Source: Heterodera schachtii (Eukaryota > Nematoda > Chromadorea > Rhabditida > Heteroderidae). From it: a stretch of DNA of 64,000 bases. Of this stretch, positions 37,321 to 49,170 are shown one piece after another. Position 1 is the stretch's first letter. Each line of letters opens with the position of its first letter. Where the stretch lies: assembly GCA_023374025.1 (NCBI GenBank), contig SIJG01000067.1:746124-810123 (forward strand). Reading direction: 5' to 3'. The notes under the pieces were generated by a model. The model saw only the letters and a list, made by a program, of their open reading frames with translations, was not told where the DNA came from and made no database searches. A program made the translations under genes and the position numbers.

Positions 37321-38886
37321 TTTTTGAAAATTATTTTTGAAAATTTATCGTAAAATTCTCTATATTTTTAAAACTGAGTCAGAATGTTTGATTTTTTATG
37401 CATTATATATTAATTTTATTATTGCGAGCCGTTTATGTTTGTTTGATTTCATTAGTATTAATCATGATAATTTAGCTATGAAACGTAATATGCCTCTCGT
37501 TGTTGTGTATTTGTATAACAACTATATAACATGCGTATTCTTTGATTTTGCTTTTATTTTCATTAAGTTTTATGAATTATTTATAAATTTTTAAATTATT
37601 TTTAAATCCTTTTTGTGTCAAATTTTATATTTCTTAGACTTTAAATTTAACAATTTTATGCATTTTATTAATGTCAAATCCCGGGTCGTTACATTAATTT
37701 TGTTCATCCTTATTCTGCATTTTAATTTTTTATTAAGAACAATGTTTCTTTTTTCATTAAGAATTCCTTAGTTGAGTTTTTATTATTACTATTGGTATTT
37801 AATACTAATATTTATTCTAGTTATAATTTTATTGCATTTTTATTTTTATGTATAACTTTTTTCATTTTCTCGGCATAATTGTAAAACTGAAAGAATGTTT
37901 TTGTAAGCGTTTCAAAGACCGGTTATTTAATAAAAATAAATGTAATTTTTTTTTTTGCTTTATATATTTTGTATATTTATTTTGTTTTTATCTTCTCAAC
38001 TTTTTTTATATAATATTATGTTTTTCACATTAACCTTAATTAATTTTCTCTTTTTTGGCAAAGAAACTTTTATTAGAAATATTCGAATTATTTATTATTA
38101 ATGTGTTAATTAAATTAATTATTTATTTTTAAATAAATATTTTAAAAAAGATTCTAAGATGAGAAGTAATTTGAATTTTTTCATTTAATTTTTATATTTT
38201 TAGGTATTTTTTAGTTTATTTATTACAAGGTTTATGCGCTTTTAAATTATATTTATATTAATTGAAAAATATTTATAATGATTAAAAATTTAATTCTGGA
38301 AAGTATCAAATTTATTTAGTGTTTATGACTCTTTTTCTTAGTATTTCGTTTTTAAAACATTTCTTAAAAATATAATTAATTAATTTTATTAATTTTTGTT
38401 AATTATGTATGAAATGACTTATTTTTTTATTGTAAATATTAATATGTTTTATAAACTCTTGTGTAATTATATTCATATTTTATATTATTTTTTTATTGTA
38501 CATACCATAATAATCTCTCTCTAATATTAATTTTAGAAATTTCTTTTAAAATATTTTTTATTAAAAAATGTAATGTTGATTATTTGTAGTTTTTTATTAT
38601 ATTTAACGCAAAGTAATTAATTTATTTTATTCCATTTGATTAATACCAAGTAAATAATAAATTATACCAACAACGGTATACTCATATTTGGTCTTAATAT
38701 TAATATTTATTCTTTTATTGCCTCTTTTTATTTTTAAATTTAATAATGTTAATCATTTTTTTTACTTAAGTAAATATATTTTTCTAGCAAAAGATTACCT
38801 TTAAATTTTCTGATTAAAATAATAGAGGTTTAAAAAACTAGTATACTATGTAATATGAGTTGGCCAAAAAACATTGAAATATTGGT

Positions 38887-40569
38887 AAAGCGCCCCCGGC
38901 GCTTTAACAAGGCCCATCGGGCCCTGGTTTCATTACTGAAAAAAAACACATTCATTTTACATCTGTAATTTTTGTGATTTTATCTCATTGCAATTTTCTG
39001 AAATAGAAATTTTATGAGTTTTTATTATATTTTAATTTTATATTTGTTTCTATTTTTTTATATACTCAAATAAATTTGTTTTTTTTTTGCTTTTTGAATA
39101 TTTATAAAAATTCCTTACTTATTTTTTTTGGGTGGGTTGTTCAGTACCCGTGATTCGTTAGAAGCTTCATTTTTCAATAGTTAAATAGTTTTGATTTTTT
39201 TTGTTTATTTATTATATAGCAATTTATTTTCGCAATCAATAATTTATTTATTCAAATTAATAAGGCAAAGGAATTCAGGGGTTTGCTAAAAGCAATGAGT
39301 TCTGAGTAGGAATATTCATGTGCCATATTTACACAATATTTTAATCGCCTGTGAATTTTTAACATTTGATTTATTTTTATATATTTTATTACGGTATTCA
39401 TTTTGTATTTTTGTCTGATCAAATTTATTTGTTTTTTTTTTTTTGGCACCATGTAAGAGCACTAATGTGCCTTCATTTTGTTTAATTCTTTATATAATAT
39501 TTAAAAAAATATATATTAAGCAATAATCTTGAAAAGATATTATTATTATTATAGAAAAAGCACGAAATCGCAAAGAACAACCAAGTTGAAGGAACATGAA
39601 AATAAAATAAATAATAATAAATATTGAAAGTTAATGATTAATTTTTAATTTAAAAAAATAAAAAACAAAATGTATAATTTTTTTCATAGAAATAACTCTT
39701 TATGAGTAAGGGGGCCCGGCGCCGTAGGAAAAAGTTGAAATTTTGATCATTTTTTGATAAAAAGTTTTTTTTCTTTTTTACTACAAACATATATGGTGGT
39801 ACATGGCAAAAAATTTTAATATTTATCAGATTTAAAACATTTTTATAAAACTCTAAGTAAATTCTTCATTTTTTTAATATAATTATTTTTATTATAAAAA
39901 ACGAAATTATATATATTAATTTAATTTGAATGTATGTTTTTTAATAATAATTTTAATTTTAATTTAATTTATCGAGCAAACCAAAGGCACATTAGTGCTC
40001 TTACATGGTGCCAAAAAAAAAAAACAAATAAATTTGATCAGACAAAAATACAAAATGAATACCGTAATAAAATATATAAAAATAAATCAAATGTTAAAAA
40101 TTCACAGGCGATTAAAATATTGTGTAAATATGGCACATGAATATTCCTACTCAGAACTCATTGCTTTTAGCAAACCCCTGAATTCCTTTGCCTTATTAAT
40201 TTGAATAAATAAATTATTGATTGCGAAAATAAATTGCTATATAATAAATAAACAAAAAAAATCAAAACTATTTAACTATTGAAAAATGAAGCTTCTAACG
40301 AATCACTGGTACTGAACAACCCACCCAAGAAAAATAAGTAAGGAATTTTTATAAATATTCAAAAAGCAAAAAAAAAACAAATTTATTTGAGTATATAAAA
40401 AAATAGAAACAAATATAAAATTAAAATATAATAAAAACTCATAAAATTTCTATTTCAGAAAATTGCAATGAGATAAAATCACAAAAATTACAGATGTAAA
40501 ATGAATGTGTTTTTTTTCAGTAATGAAACCAGGGCCCGATGGGCCCTGTTAAAGCGCCGGGGGCGCTTT
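38887..40569. mobile_element. Fold-back element with ~586-bp inverted arms
   Basis: The left arm (38887-39473) and right arm (39984-40569) are reverse complements with only a few differences, separated by about 510 AT-rich bases. Each arm starts at the outer edge with two GC hairpins: AAAGCGC-CCCCG-GCGCTTT, and a GGCCC/GGGCC stem with an ATC loop. The same short frame appears in both arms (39252-39452 minus, 39995-40204 plus). No transposase and no clear target duplication were seen. Long-arm fold-back or Mutator-like non-autonomous elements have this shape. A transcript crossing it would form a long double-stranded hairpin. Confidence 0.85.
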
Positions 40570-40572
40570 CAA

Positions 40573-40665
40573 CACTGGGCCAGCAGGAGCCCGCGCTTAA
40601 GGTACTCGCTCGGCCGCTTCGCGGCCTCGTAGGGGGCCTTCGGCCCCCTGTCCCCGCCCCCCTGT
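40573..40665. repeat. GC hairpin cluster
   Basis: Beside the fold-back element lie GGCCGC-TTC-GCGGCC (40612-40626) and GGGGGCC-TTC-GGCCCCC (40632-40648), then a C-rich tail. The first is the exact complement of the hairpins at 1019-1033 and 1121-1135, and a 20-base string around it (GAGGCCGCGAAGCGGCCGAG, minus strand 40628-40609) is identical to 1017-1036. The minus-strand open frame across the block (40517-40885) is Pro/Arg/Gly-rich and not a gene. Confidence 0.8.
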
Positions 40666-41060
40666 AAATATCATATAAATTACATTTAATTTTAATAATT
40701 ACGGAACTGAAATTTAGTATATAAAATTCTTTCGTTTTTTCTAATTTTATTTGAATTCCTTTACGGTGCAAGGCTATCAAAAAATGAATTTTTTTTTTCT
40801 TAATTAATAAATTTGTTAAAAAATGCATGAAAAATATATTTAGCCCAGAATTCTCATTTATTTTCAAGAACCTCACTATTGTCAAATCTTGATACTTTAA
40901 GCGATTGTTTTATGTTTGCAAATCACAACTCTCATAAAATCATTTAAGGTTACCTCGAAAAACAACTTGAAAAAATGTTAATTTACGAATGTAACAATGA
41001 AATTTTTTTGCGATTTTTTCTCTCATCCGCCAAAGGGTAAATGAAACCAAAAGGAGAGAG

Positions 41061-42126
41061 TGGCGTAGCAGGGATGTGCCGAGCCAGACAAAATCCGATT
41101 CCGATTAAATCGCCGATTCCGATTATGGCCAAAAATCCGATACGGTTTTAAAACCGATTACGATTATGGCCCAAAATCCGATTAATTGCGATTCCGATTA
41201 CGATTCCGATTTTTTTTTAATAATTTTTTCCCAAAAATTTTATTCATAATCAAAAATTTTTGCTAAATAACAAAAAACTTGATTATATCGGGGAGAATTA
41301 ATCCCCGGCACTGCTTTGTGAGAAAAATTTTATTTCAGTCATTAATAGGGTTGTAAATTATATGGACTATAAAAAGGCAAATATGGACATAAAATATGGA
41401 ATAAAAAAGCCCGAAATATGGACTAAAAAGCTCAAATATGGACCAAAATATGGACTAAAAACTACCAAAATATGTGTTTTAAATCCTCAAAAATCCAAAA
41501 AGGTGTATGTATTCAATATTTGCTCTAATACACTTAAAAAATACAATAAACAACCAAAAAATCAATTTAAAACATAAAAATGCAAATTTTTTTATTGCCG
41601 TCCATGTAAAAAATATTTCCAAGTTTGTCAAAATTTCAAAAAAATTCTCATTTAAAAATGAAAGGTTCACAAAAATGGCAAAAATATTTATTAAAAATGA
41701 CGACGAAAAGTCAAATTCACAAAAATGGAGAAATATGGATTTATTCCCAAAAACCCCCAAAATATGGATTTACATGGACTAAAAACCTTCACCAAATCAA
41801 AAAATTTAATGCAGAAATGCTATTTTTGAGCCCCTTTCTTCATAGCATATGCGCAGAAAAAACATGTTAACCCATATAATTTATAACCCTAGTCATTATG
41901 TTAAAATAAGATTAAAACATTCGTTTCAGAAAATATTTTTTCCAAAATTCATTGGTATTCTCGCTAAAAAAAATTCCTTCAAAAGGTCAATTCTTAGGGG
42001 TGTAATAATCGGATTTCAAGGCAAAATCCGATTACGATTATCCGATTCCGATTATGGCCCAAAATCCGATTAATTGCGATTCCGATTACGATTACGATTC
42101 CGATTCGGCACATCCCTGTGGCGTAG
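41061..42126. mobile_element. hAT-like element, CCGATT family, 1050 bp
   Basis: The element is 41069-42118 with terminal inverted repeats CAGGGATGTGCCGA, flanked by a perfect 8-bp repeat TGGCGTAG (41061-41068 and 42119-42126). Arm B of the duplication holds the uninterrupted site (AGGCGTAGGG on its minus strand near 57010). Both end regions are filled with CCGATT/ACGATT motifs in one strand orientation. A TTCTTAGGGGTGTA module lies at 41991-42004. A second element is nested at 41346-41891. There is no transposase frame, so it depends on one made elsewhere. Confidence 0.93.
41338..41899. mobile_element. Nested hAT-like element, ATATGGAC family, 546 bp
   Basis: The element is 41346-41891, inside the CCGATT element. 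Terminal inverted repeats are TAGGGTTGTAAATTATATGG and its complement. The flanks GTCATTAA (41338-41345) and GTCATTAT (41892-41899) agree in 7 of 8 bases. ATATGGAC and AAATATGG motifs recur near both ends in the same strand orientation. Short open frames inside (41362-41577, 41507-41782 and others) are Lys/Asn-rich repeat products. The ends resemble the 140-bp MITE at 9082-9221. Confidence 0.8.
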
Positions 42127-42199
42127 GGAGTGAACGGAAGGGGCGGTCCCTCCCTCTGATTGGTTGAACCCATGGCACCTTACAGTAACTACACATATA

Positions 42200-42915
42200 T
42201 ACTAATACAGGGCTCGCATTCGTCCTTGGATGCCAAGGACGTCCTTGGAATTTGACTCTCTTCCTTGGAAATAAAAAATGTCCTTGGATGCCAAGGACGT
42301 CCTTGGAAATTAGCATTTGAAAAAAGGAAAAAATAATCAAAGGAAATTAGGTAAATTTTTGAATTTCTAGCATATTTTGGCAAAATCTGATACGAAATTG
42401 CACAAAAATTCCCAATTTTTCCCGGCGGTGCCTATCGGCACCACCGGGACCTTTTTTTCTATTTTTAAAAAATTTGCTGCTTAAAAATGATGAATTTTTG
42501 AAGAACCTATTAATAATTCCCCCCCGCCCCCCTCCCCCATTCCCGAAAGTCATTCGGTAAAGCGCTCGCAAGAAGTGTTGTGAAAAAGTAAAAAATGCTC
42601 ATCGCCATTATCTCCAAATCGTAAAATCCGCATTTTTTGGTGAAAATCTGTTAATAAATTACCCTCTAATTTTCAAATTTTTCCCCGGCGGCGCCTATCG
42701 GCGCCGCCGGACCCCGCCCCCCTTGTTCCACAAAATTTTATAAAAAAACACGCCGCAAAATCTGGCAAAAAGAGACGAGCCAAACCATTTTTCATTTCAT
42801 AAGATAAAAATTTTAAATGTCCTTGGATTTCATGAATTTTCCCAACTATGTCCTTGCAAATCCGCCTACCCGTCCTTGGAAGCCGACTTTGGACGATACG
42901 AGCCCTGTACTAATA
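42200..42915. mobile_element. hAT-like element, CCTTGG family, 700 bp
   Basis: The element is 42208-42907 with inverted ends CAGGGCTCGCATTCGTCC and CAGGGCTCGTATCGTCC (read inward), flanked by perfect TACTAATA (42200-42207 and 42908-42915). Arm B has the single-copy empty site (ATACTAATATTT on its minus strand near 56937). GTCCTTGG motifs recur at both ends on the same strand. Two strong GC hairpins lie inside: 42421-42448 (one mismatch) and 42685-42710 (perfect 11-bp stem), both with loop TATC and preceded by AATTTTTCC. No transposase frame. Confidence 0.92.
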
Positions 42916-44729
42916 TTTAAATAAATAACGAATTTATAATTGCTGAATTATTTTTTTTAGGTAACTGAATAAAAATTTTATTTTATTTTTCTTTTTAAAT
43001 ATTGTTTTATATTAAATGTTTTATCTGTGATTTATAACTTTAAAATTTTGTTTAATCAACTTGTTCTGGGAAATTCGACAATTCGCGGGTTCCAATGCCA
43101 ATTTTAATTCTTTTTATTGATTATAAAAAAAATTTTCGTTACAAAATTAAAATAAATTGTTAAAGTAATAATTTTGTTTTGTTTATTAAAATTTGTTACT
43201 TTTTTAATTAATTTTTTTTTTTAAATGTTAATGTTCATATAAAATGGTTCCAATTAAATCTTTTAAACAAAAAATTGAATTTTATTAATATAGTGAGAAA
43301 TATTAAAATATATCTTTGATTGAATCATATTTTCTATTACTCTATCATAATAAATCATTAAGATTAATTTGTTGTGTTGAAAACATACGTAAAATTAAAC
43401 ATTATTTTAAAATTATTCGGCATCAACGATTGCTTGATATTTTGTTGTTGAAATTATTTGTTAAAGTTTTTATTAAATATGAAATTCGTAGTCGTCCCAT
43501 TAGAATATTAATTTTCTTTTATTTATTTTATGAATGGTTTATTTTTTATATAAATTGCAGACCCCTTTCAAATAAATTGTTTACAAAGGCTACCACTTTG
43601 GTTTATGTCAAAAATTAATCTGTTTTTTTATTAAATATTTCTAAGAACCTCTGATATGATTAATTTTTATTTATCTATATTTAATATTATTTAAAATTGA
43701 TTCAACATTTTTGCTATTATCGTTAATTTATTTGGCAATGATTAATTGTAAATGATGTGTGTTTTAATGAATAGCTTATTAATAAACAATATAATAATTG
43801 GCTTAAAAGTGAAGTGGATAAACGATACACAGCAGGGCTCGTGAGATTAAAGAGCAAAAAGAGCTTCTTACAAAATAAATTTTAAATTAATAGCATTTTA
43901 AATATGAGAGAAAGATTCAAAAACGAATTCTCAGAAAAAGGCAAAATTTACAGCTGGCTCCGAGCTTAATAAAATGATAAAATAAATGTTTTAATGCGGA
44001 GAATAAAAACATGCAAAGAAATTATTTATTTAAAAAACCCATTAATAAAAATAAAATATTGCAAATAAATAAATTTGAAAATTAACGTAAGAAAAATTTA
44101 CTAAAATAAAATATTAACTCGACATTTGCGTGGACAACACGACGTTAAAAATTATTTAAATTAAACAGACAATTATGAAAGTGCAAATATTTTGAAAATT
44201 TAATTTTTAATAATTTATTATTTATTATGAAAAAGCAAATATTTTTTAAAAATAAAATTAAAAGCAATTTTTTAAATCAAATTCTCTAAGAATAATTTTT
44301 TGCTGATAATTTATTAAGTTGCTTATTTATTTGAATTTTTTAAAAAATTTTTAAAATAAATTAATAATTTAATTTTCTTAGCAATTATAAATAATCATTT
44401 AATACTGGAGGTTAATAAAAAACATATTAATTTTTTTGGAAAAAGATAAAGAAACAACATTTATTCAATTTAATTAACATTTATTTTTTTATTATGCCAT
44501 ATTTTGCTTTTTATTGATATCAATTTTAAAAAATTATAAAAAAATAGAGGAAATGAAATAGAAATATAAAATTAAAAAATAACAATTTAAAAAATAATTA
44601 TAATACAAGCATTAGAATTTAATTTTGTCAACAGAATTTTGTTTGCAAATAAATAAATAAAAATTCAATTAAAATAAATAATATGTTTAGCTTGGATTGT
44701 CCAAAATCGCAAAAATTGCTATTTAGCGC

Positions 44730-44828
44730 CGCAAAAACTAATGGTCAAATTCAATATTGAGACGGGTTTGCAATAATTTCGGTTAAACCCACTCCCCCTT
44801 TCTATGTTTTTTAAACAAGGGATTTCAA
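44730..44828 (-). repeat. Dispersed repeat, copy 2
   Basis: Diverged reverse-complement copy of 18541-18645. At 45178-45200 a short plus-strand piece (GGAAGCCCTGGTTTAAA) repeats the start of copy 1, suggesting two opposed remnants. Element class unknown. Confidence 0.55.
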
Positions 44829-45270
44829 CAGAAAATTTTTTAAAATATAAACATCAAAGCCAAAAAATAAGATTTTAGGGTCAAAAATAAGAAATTTTGC
44901 AACATTTTTTCAAATCAGTTATTTTTACAATTATGTATCAAATTTAATATTTTTTTAGTTTCCATTATCAATTCTAACAATTTGAGAAGGAAAATGCAAT
45001 TGTAAGTTACAGTACATTCGGGATCAAAAGATCAAAAAAAAATTGCATCAGACCTAAAATGCCTTGATAAAATAGTTACATTATGCAATAAATTTCAAAA
45101 TTATAAATATATTTAAGAAATCTAAACAATTTTCGCCGCTACCCAAAATCAGAACATTCTTATAAATAAGAACAAATGGAAGCCCTGGTTTAAAGGCCAG
45201 CTTGGACGCACTCTTACTGGCACTAATGAAATCAGATGATTAAAGTGAAAAAAGGAAGATTTACTAGCAT

Positions 45271-45480
45271 TTAAAAATAAAAATTGTTTTGTTTTTTTTG
45301 GCATTTCCGCAACTGGAGACCTACTTTTTCGTGCATAGCTCGTCGAGACGAATCGATTGGTATATCATTCGTGCCATTTTTTCTGGGGGGTTGACTATAG
45401 TACACCCTTAATTTATAATTTTTCATAACGATTACGTTGGAAACCAAGCACCCATGGTTTATTGGACATTTGATTGGCAA
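45271..45480 (-). other. Unrecognised open frame in GC-richer island
   Basis: A 69-residue minus-strand frame in a stretch with more balanced bases. It includes GTNDIPIDSSRRAMHEKVGL and then QLRKCQKK. It has the look of real or former coding sequence in its middle third, but the ends run into AT-rich codons. I do not recognise it. A transposon-derived scrap is the likeliest origin. Confidence 0.25.
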
Positions 45481-48400
45481 TTAGTTCTTTAATTGTTTAC
45501 TCTCTTCTCTTTCCCGTTAGTGCACTTAAATTGCATTTTCATATATATTTTATTTATTGATTACATTTTAATAAATTGCTGATTTTAAAGTGAAATAATT
45601 TACATTTATTTTATTTTCCTGAATTTTGTTTGTAAAAATATATATGTACAATTCTTTTTCTTCATTATATATTCTAAAATATTTAATTTTATTTTCCTCA
45701 TGTTAAGTACTCTGTCGCGTTCCAGGTACGTGCTCTGTCCATTTAAAATTGTTTGTATTTTTTTTTTAAATCTTGAAAATAATTTTACATTATCACTTAC
45801 TCTTATAATTATTGCTTTTGTTAAATTTAAAATTAATTTTTATTTTTTTTCTAGTAGTAAAAATTTTTGTTTTTTTATTTTTTTAATAAATTTTCAAATA
45901 TATTTTTAATTTAAAAATAATAATTATTTTTTTCATTTTTTGTTTGAAAATAATTAATTTTTTTGGTTTTTGGTTTTGCCTCTTTTTAATCTTATGCTGC
46001 GACGTTTTTTTTTTGATTGAGTGCTTTTTTTCGTACACCCAATCTATTTGTATTAAATATATTATTTTTAAATTAAATTAATTAAATTTATACTTTTCTT
46101 TATTAATTTAAAAAGTAGTTTTTTGCATTAATTTTATTTACTTGATATAAGTAAAAATAAATTATTTATAATTTAATATCTTAATTAAAATTTATATTTA
46201 AAAAAAGGGATATAAAGATAATTTCGGTAAATTTTTAAATTTTCGATTTTCTAAATAAATTTTTTTATTTTTTTTTATGTATAAAAAGATTCACTTAATT
46301 ATTTTTAATAATTGTTTATATATTCTTGTGGTTATTTTTTCTTAATCATTTTTTGCCGATTATTTATTCATATATTCTGTTTAATTTAAATTTAAATAAT
46401 TTATCAAATTAATTTTAACGAAAAAATTCATAAACAAACATCTTCATTTTTTATTGTATATGATTATTGAATTTGCCCAAGAGCAGTTTTTAAGAAAATT
46501 GATATATTTAGAATTTTTTAAATATTTTTTAGAAATTTTCAAAATTTTGCGTATAGGAAAGGCATAATTATGTACATAATAATAAATGTGCCATAGGATA
46601 ACTAACAAAAAACCATTACTATATATGCATAAAAAATAAAAAAAATTTTCTTCTGCTGAATCTTTTAATTTTAGTTCATTCACAAATAATTTTATTTTTT
46701 ATCTTTTAAAATATTTCATATTATAACCTCATGTCGCATACACAAGTCACTTTCAATCTGTTTGACTTTTCGAAGAAGTCTGAATAAAATAAATTCAAAT
46801 ATTTAGTTATTTCTTTCACTAATTACTCCTTTTGAAGCAAAATTGTTTGATTTTAAATATAATATTTAATTTTAAAAAAACCAATTTATGCTTATTTATT
46901 TTAATTAATAAAAATAAATTATGATTATTAATTCTCTCATTTTTCCTAATTTTACTTATTTTGTATTATTAAAATATTTTTTAATTTTAATTTGTTATTT
47001 TTTAATTAAATTATCATATTATCATTTGATGATCATATATTTTTTGTAAAGATAAGAAATTATTTTTATTGCAATAATATTTGTAACTGATTTTTTAAAA
47101 TATTAATAATTAAATAGGCTTTAATGAATTAATTGGAATAATTATAATTTTATTTTTTTTTATTTAAAAATTAAAAATAATTTAAAAATCATAAAAAATG
47201 ATTTTTAATATATTAAATATTTAAGCTAACTAATTGCGTTCTTTTAAAAACGGTGTTAACATTGCTGGTTTCCGTTTATTTTTTTTATTGTCTTAAAATG
47301 TAGAACTTTAATTGCATTTTCTCAGTCATTATTTTTTTTTACAAAATTATATTTTTTAGAGTAAATTTAGAAAATTGTATTTTAAAGCACATTTAGGTAT
47401 TTTATTTTTTTGTTAATCTCATGGCATTTTATTTATATTTTATAATAAATTTAATTGACAATTTTCTTTTATTGGTTTGAGTTTTTTATGAAAATTTTAA
47501 TAATTAGAAATTATGCTGTTCTTATCTCATGTAATATGATTTATTCTTGATGTGTTTTTGATAATTATAAAAAAAATTTTTGTTGTATTTTGTTTATAGT
47601 CAATTTTCATTTTTATAAAAAAAATTTTAAATGATAAATATATCTTTTTTTAGTTTTACTATTTTCTATCTTAACACTGATTATTTAAAGGGTAAATAAT
47701 ATTATTTGTGAATTATTTCTAAGCCTGCCTTTTTTACTTCAAATATACAAACATGATAAAATAAGGCAACAGTCCGGCATAAAAATTTAATGATATAATT
47801 TGACAAATTTATTATCGTAATGGCTAAATAAAATCACTAACAAACAATAAAAATTAATAATATTATATTAAAAAATTTTAAAATTTTTTTTGGAAAATAT
47901 AATTATTGTAAATAATAGGAAAAAAAAATATTCAAGTTAATTAACTAATTATCATCAACAGCAAAAAATAAATAAAACCAATATTTTTTTGCAAAAGCAT
48001 GTGACATAAAAATTCAGAGGCAGGTTGAATCTCACATGAAAAAATATAGCAATTAATTAAAAAATAAAAATTCATATTTATAAATCCAAAAATATAAAAA
48101 TTTGGAACTAAAATAATTACAAATAAGATTTATTATATACACTAAAACATGTATTACAAAATAAAACTATGCTAACAAAAAAAAAAGATAAACAAATACT
48201 TTAAAAAAATGAAATTATTAATAAAAGCATAAAAATTCAATGTTTTAAAAAAACGAATTTTATTAGTGAAATAGTAAAAAATTCATAATTTAATATAGAA
48301 AAATGCTGCGAAGTGGGATATACCAAAAGTATCTAATGAATATGAAAATAGAATATTATTATTAATATTACTACTAACAATTTATATTAATTTAGATTAG

Positions 48401-49170
48401 TTAAAAAAGGAGAGAAATAAAATAACAATTATATTTTTAGTAAAAAGTTTAGCTAAATAATAAATCTTAAAAAAATTAAATGATTAAAAACTAAAAAAGT
48501 AAATAATTTGTAATTATTTGTTAAAATCAGATTCATATAAAACACTCGTGTGTTAGCAAGACTTAATAAATAAAACTTAATGAATTCATAAATAGAATTT
48601 AATTTAATAATTATATAAGTTTTTGTCGTGGAGAATAAAAATGTAAAAATTTATGAAGAAAAAGAAAAATAAAATGCTTATTTTTCTCAATAGAAAATAA
48701 TAAAATAATTTAAATAATACAGGAAATTGTTAAAAATCTTATAATTAAATTAAATTTCTGCAATAACGAAAAATTAAAAAAGGTAAAAAGAAAAATAAAT
48801 AAAATATAATCTTTTCTCGGGGAGTTTTTTTATAATTTATTTTTACGATATTTTTAGATAATTCAAACAACACCAATAGAAATACCAAAATAAATTAATA
48901 ATTAGCAGTTCTAGTTGAATTTTTTTCCACAAGAAAAAAGTGTTTTAAACGGTTTAATAAAAAACACTATAAAAAGAAAGAAAATATTAATTACGTAATT
49001 AAAAACAAAATTTAAAGATAACAAAATAAAATTTATTTTTTTATGAAAATTATATAAAAAAATATATTTATAATTGACTTCTTAAGCAATAATTACCTTA
49101 TTATTTTGTTTTTAAACTTATTCAACAATCGTAAATTATTATTTTATAAAATTAGTCCATATAGTACTTT

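Larger units (their letters stand above)
32989..38886. other. AT-rich DNA with internal duplications
   Basis: No recognised gene. A 46-base segment at 35943-35988 recurs exactly at 38412-38457, and a diverged pair (TAATTAAAATCTT...GTAATAATGTTTTCT) lies near 34784-34812 and 36604-36634. Candidate coding islands are at 33628-33750 and 37252-37320. Another, at 34434-34500, is open on both strands. Confidence 0.5.
40781..43618 (-). repeat. Inverted duplication, arm A (carries insertions)
   Basis: The sequence is the reverse complement of 56211-57303, matching at both edges and across the middle. It is 2838 bases against 1093. Removing the two hAT-like insertions and one copy of each 8-bp target repeat (1058 + 708 bases) leaves 1072, in agreement. 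It contains the CCAAT/GC-box core also found at 49.2 kb. A 100-residue open frame at 43316-43618 is not kept open in arm B, so it is not a conserved gene. Confidence 0.9.
43619..49170. other. AT-rich DNA with a few repeat pieces
   Basis: Recognised pieces are CAGGGCTCG at 43832 (possible lone hAT end), the dispersed repeat at 44730-44828, and TTTTTTCAAATCAGTTATTT at 44905, which recurs at 49604. The open frame at 45271-45480 is described separately. The remainder is A/T runs without genes. Confidence 0.45.

Noticed and set aside
39252..40204. A gene encoded identically in both fold-back arms
   Set aside because: Identity follows from the near-identical arms; the Lys/Asn/Ile-rich peptide has no motif and partly reads a homopolymer.
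43316..43618. 100-residue frame in arm A as a gene
   Set aside because: The corresponding stretch in arm B has stop codons, so the frame is not maintained.
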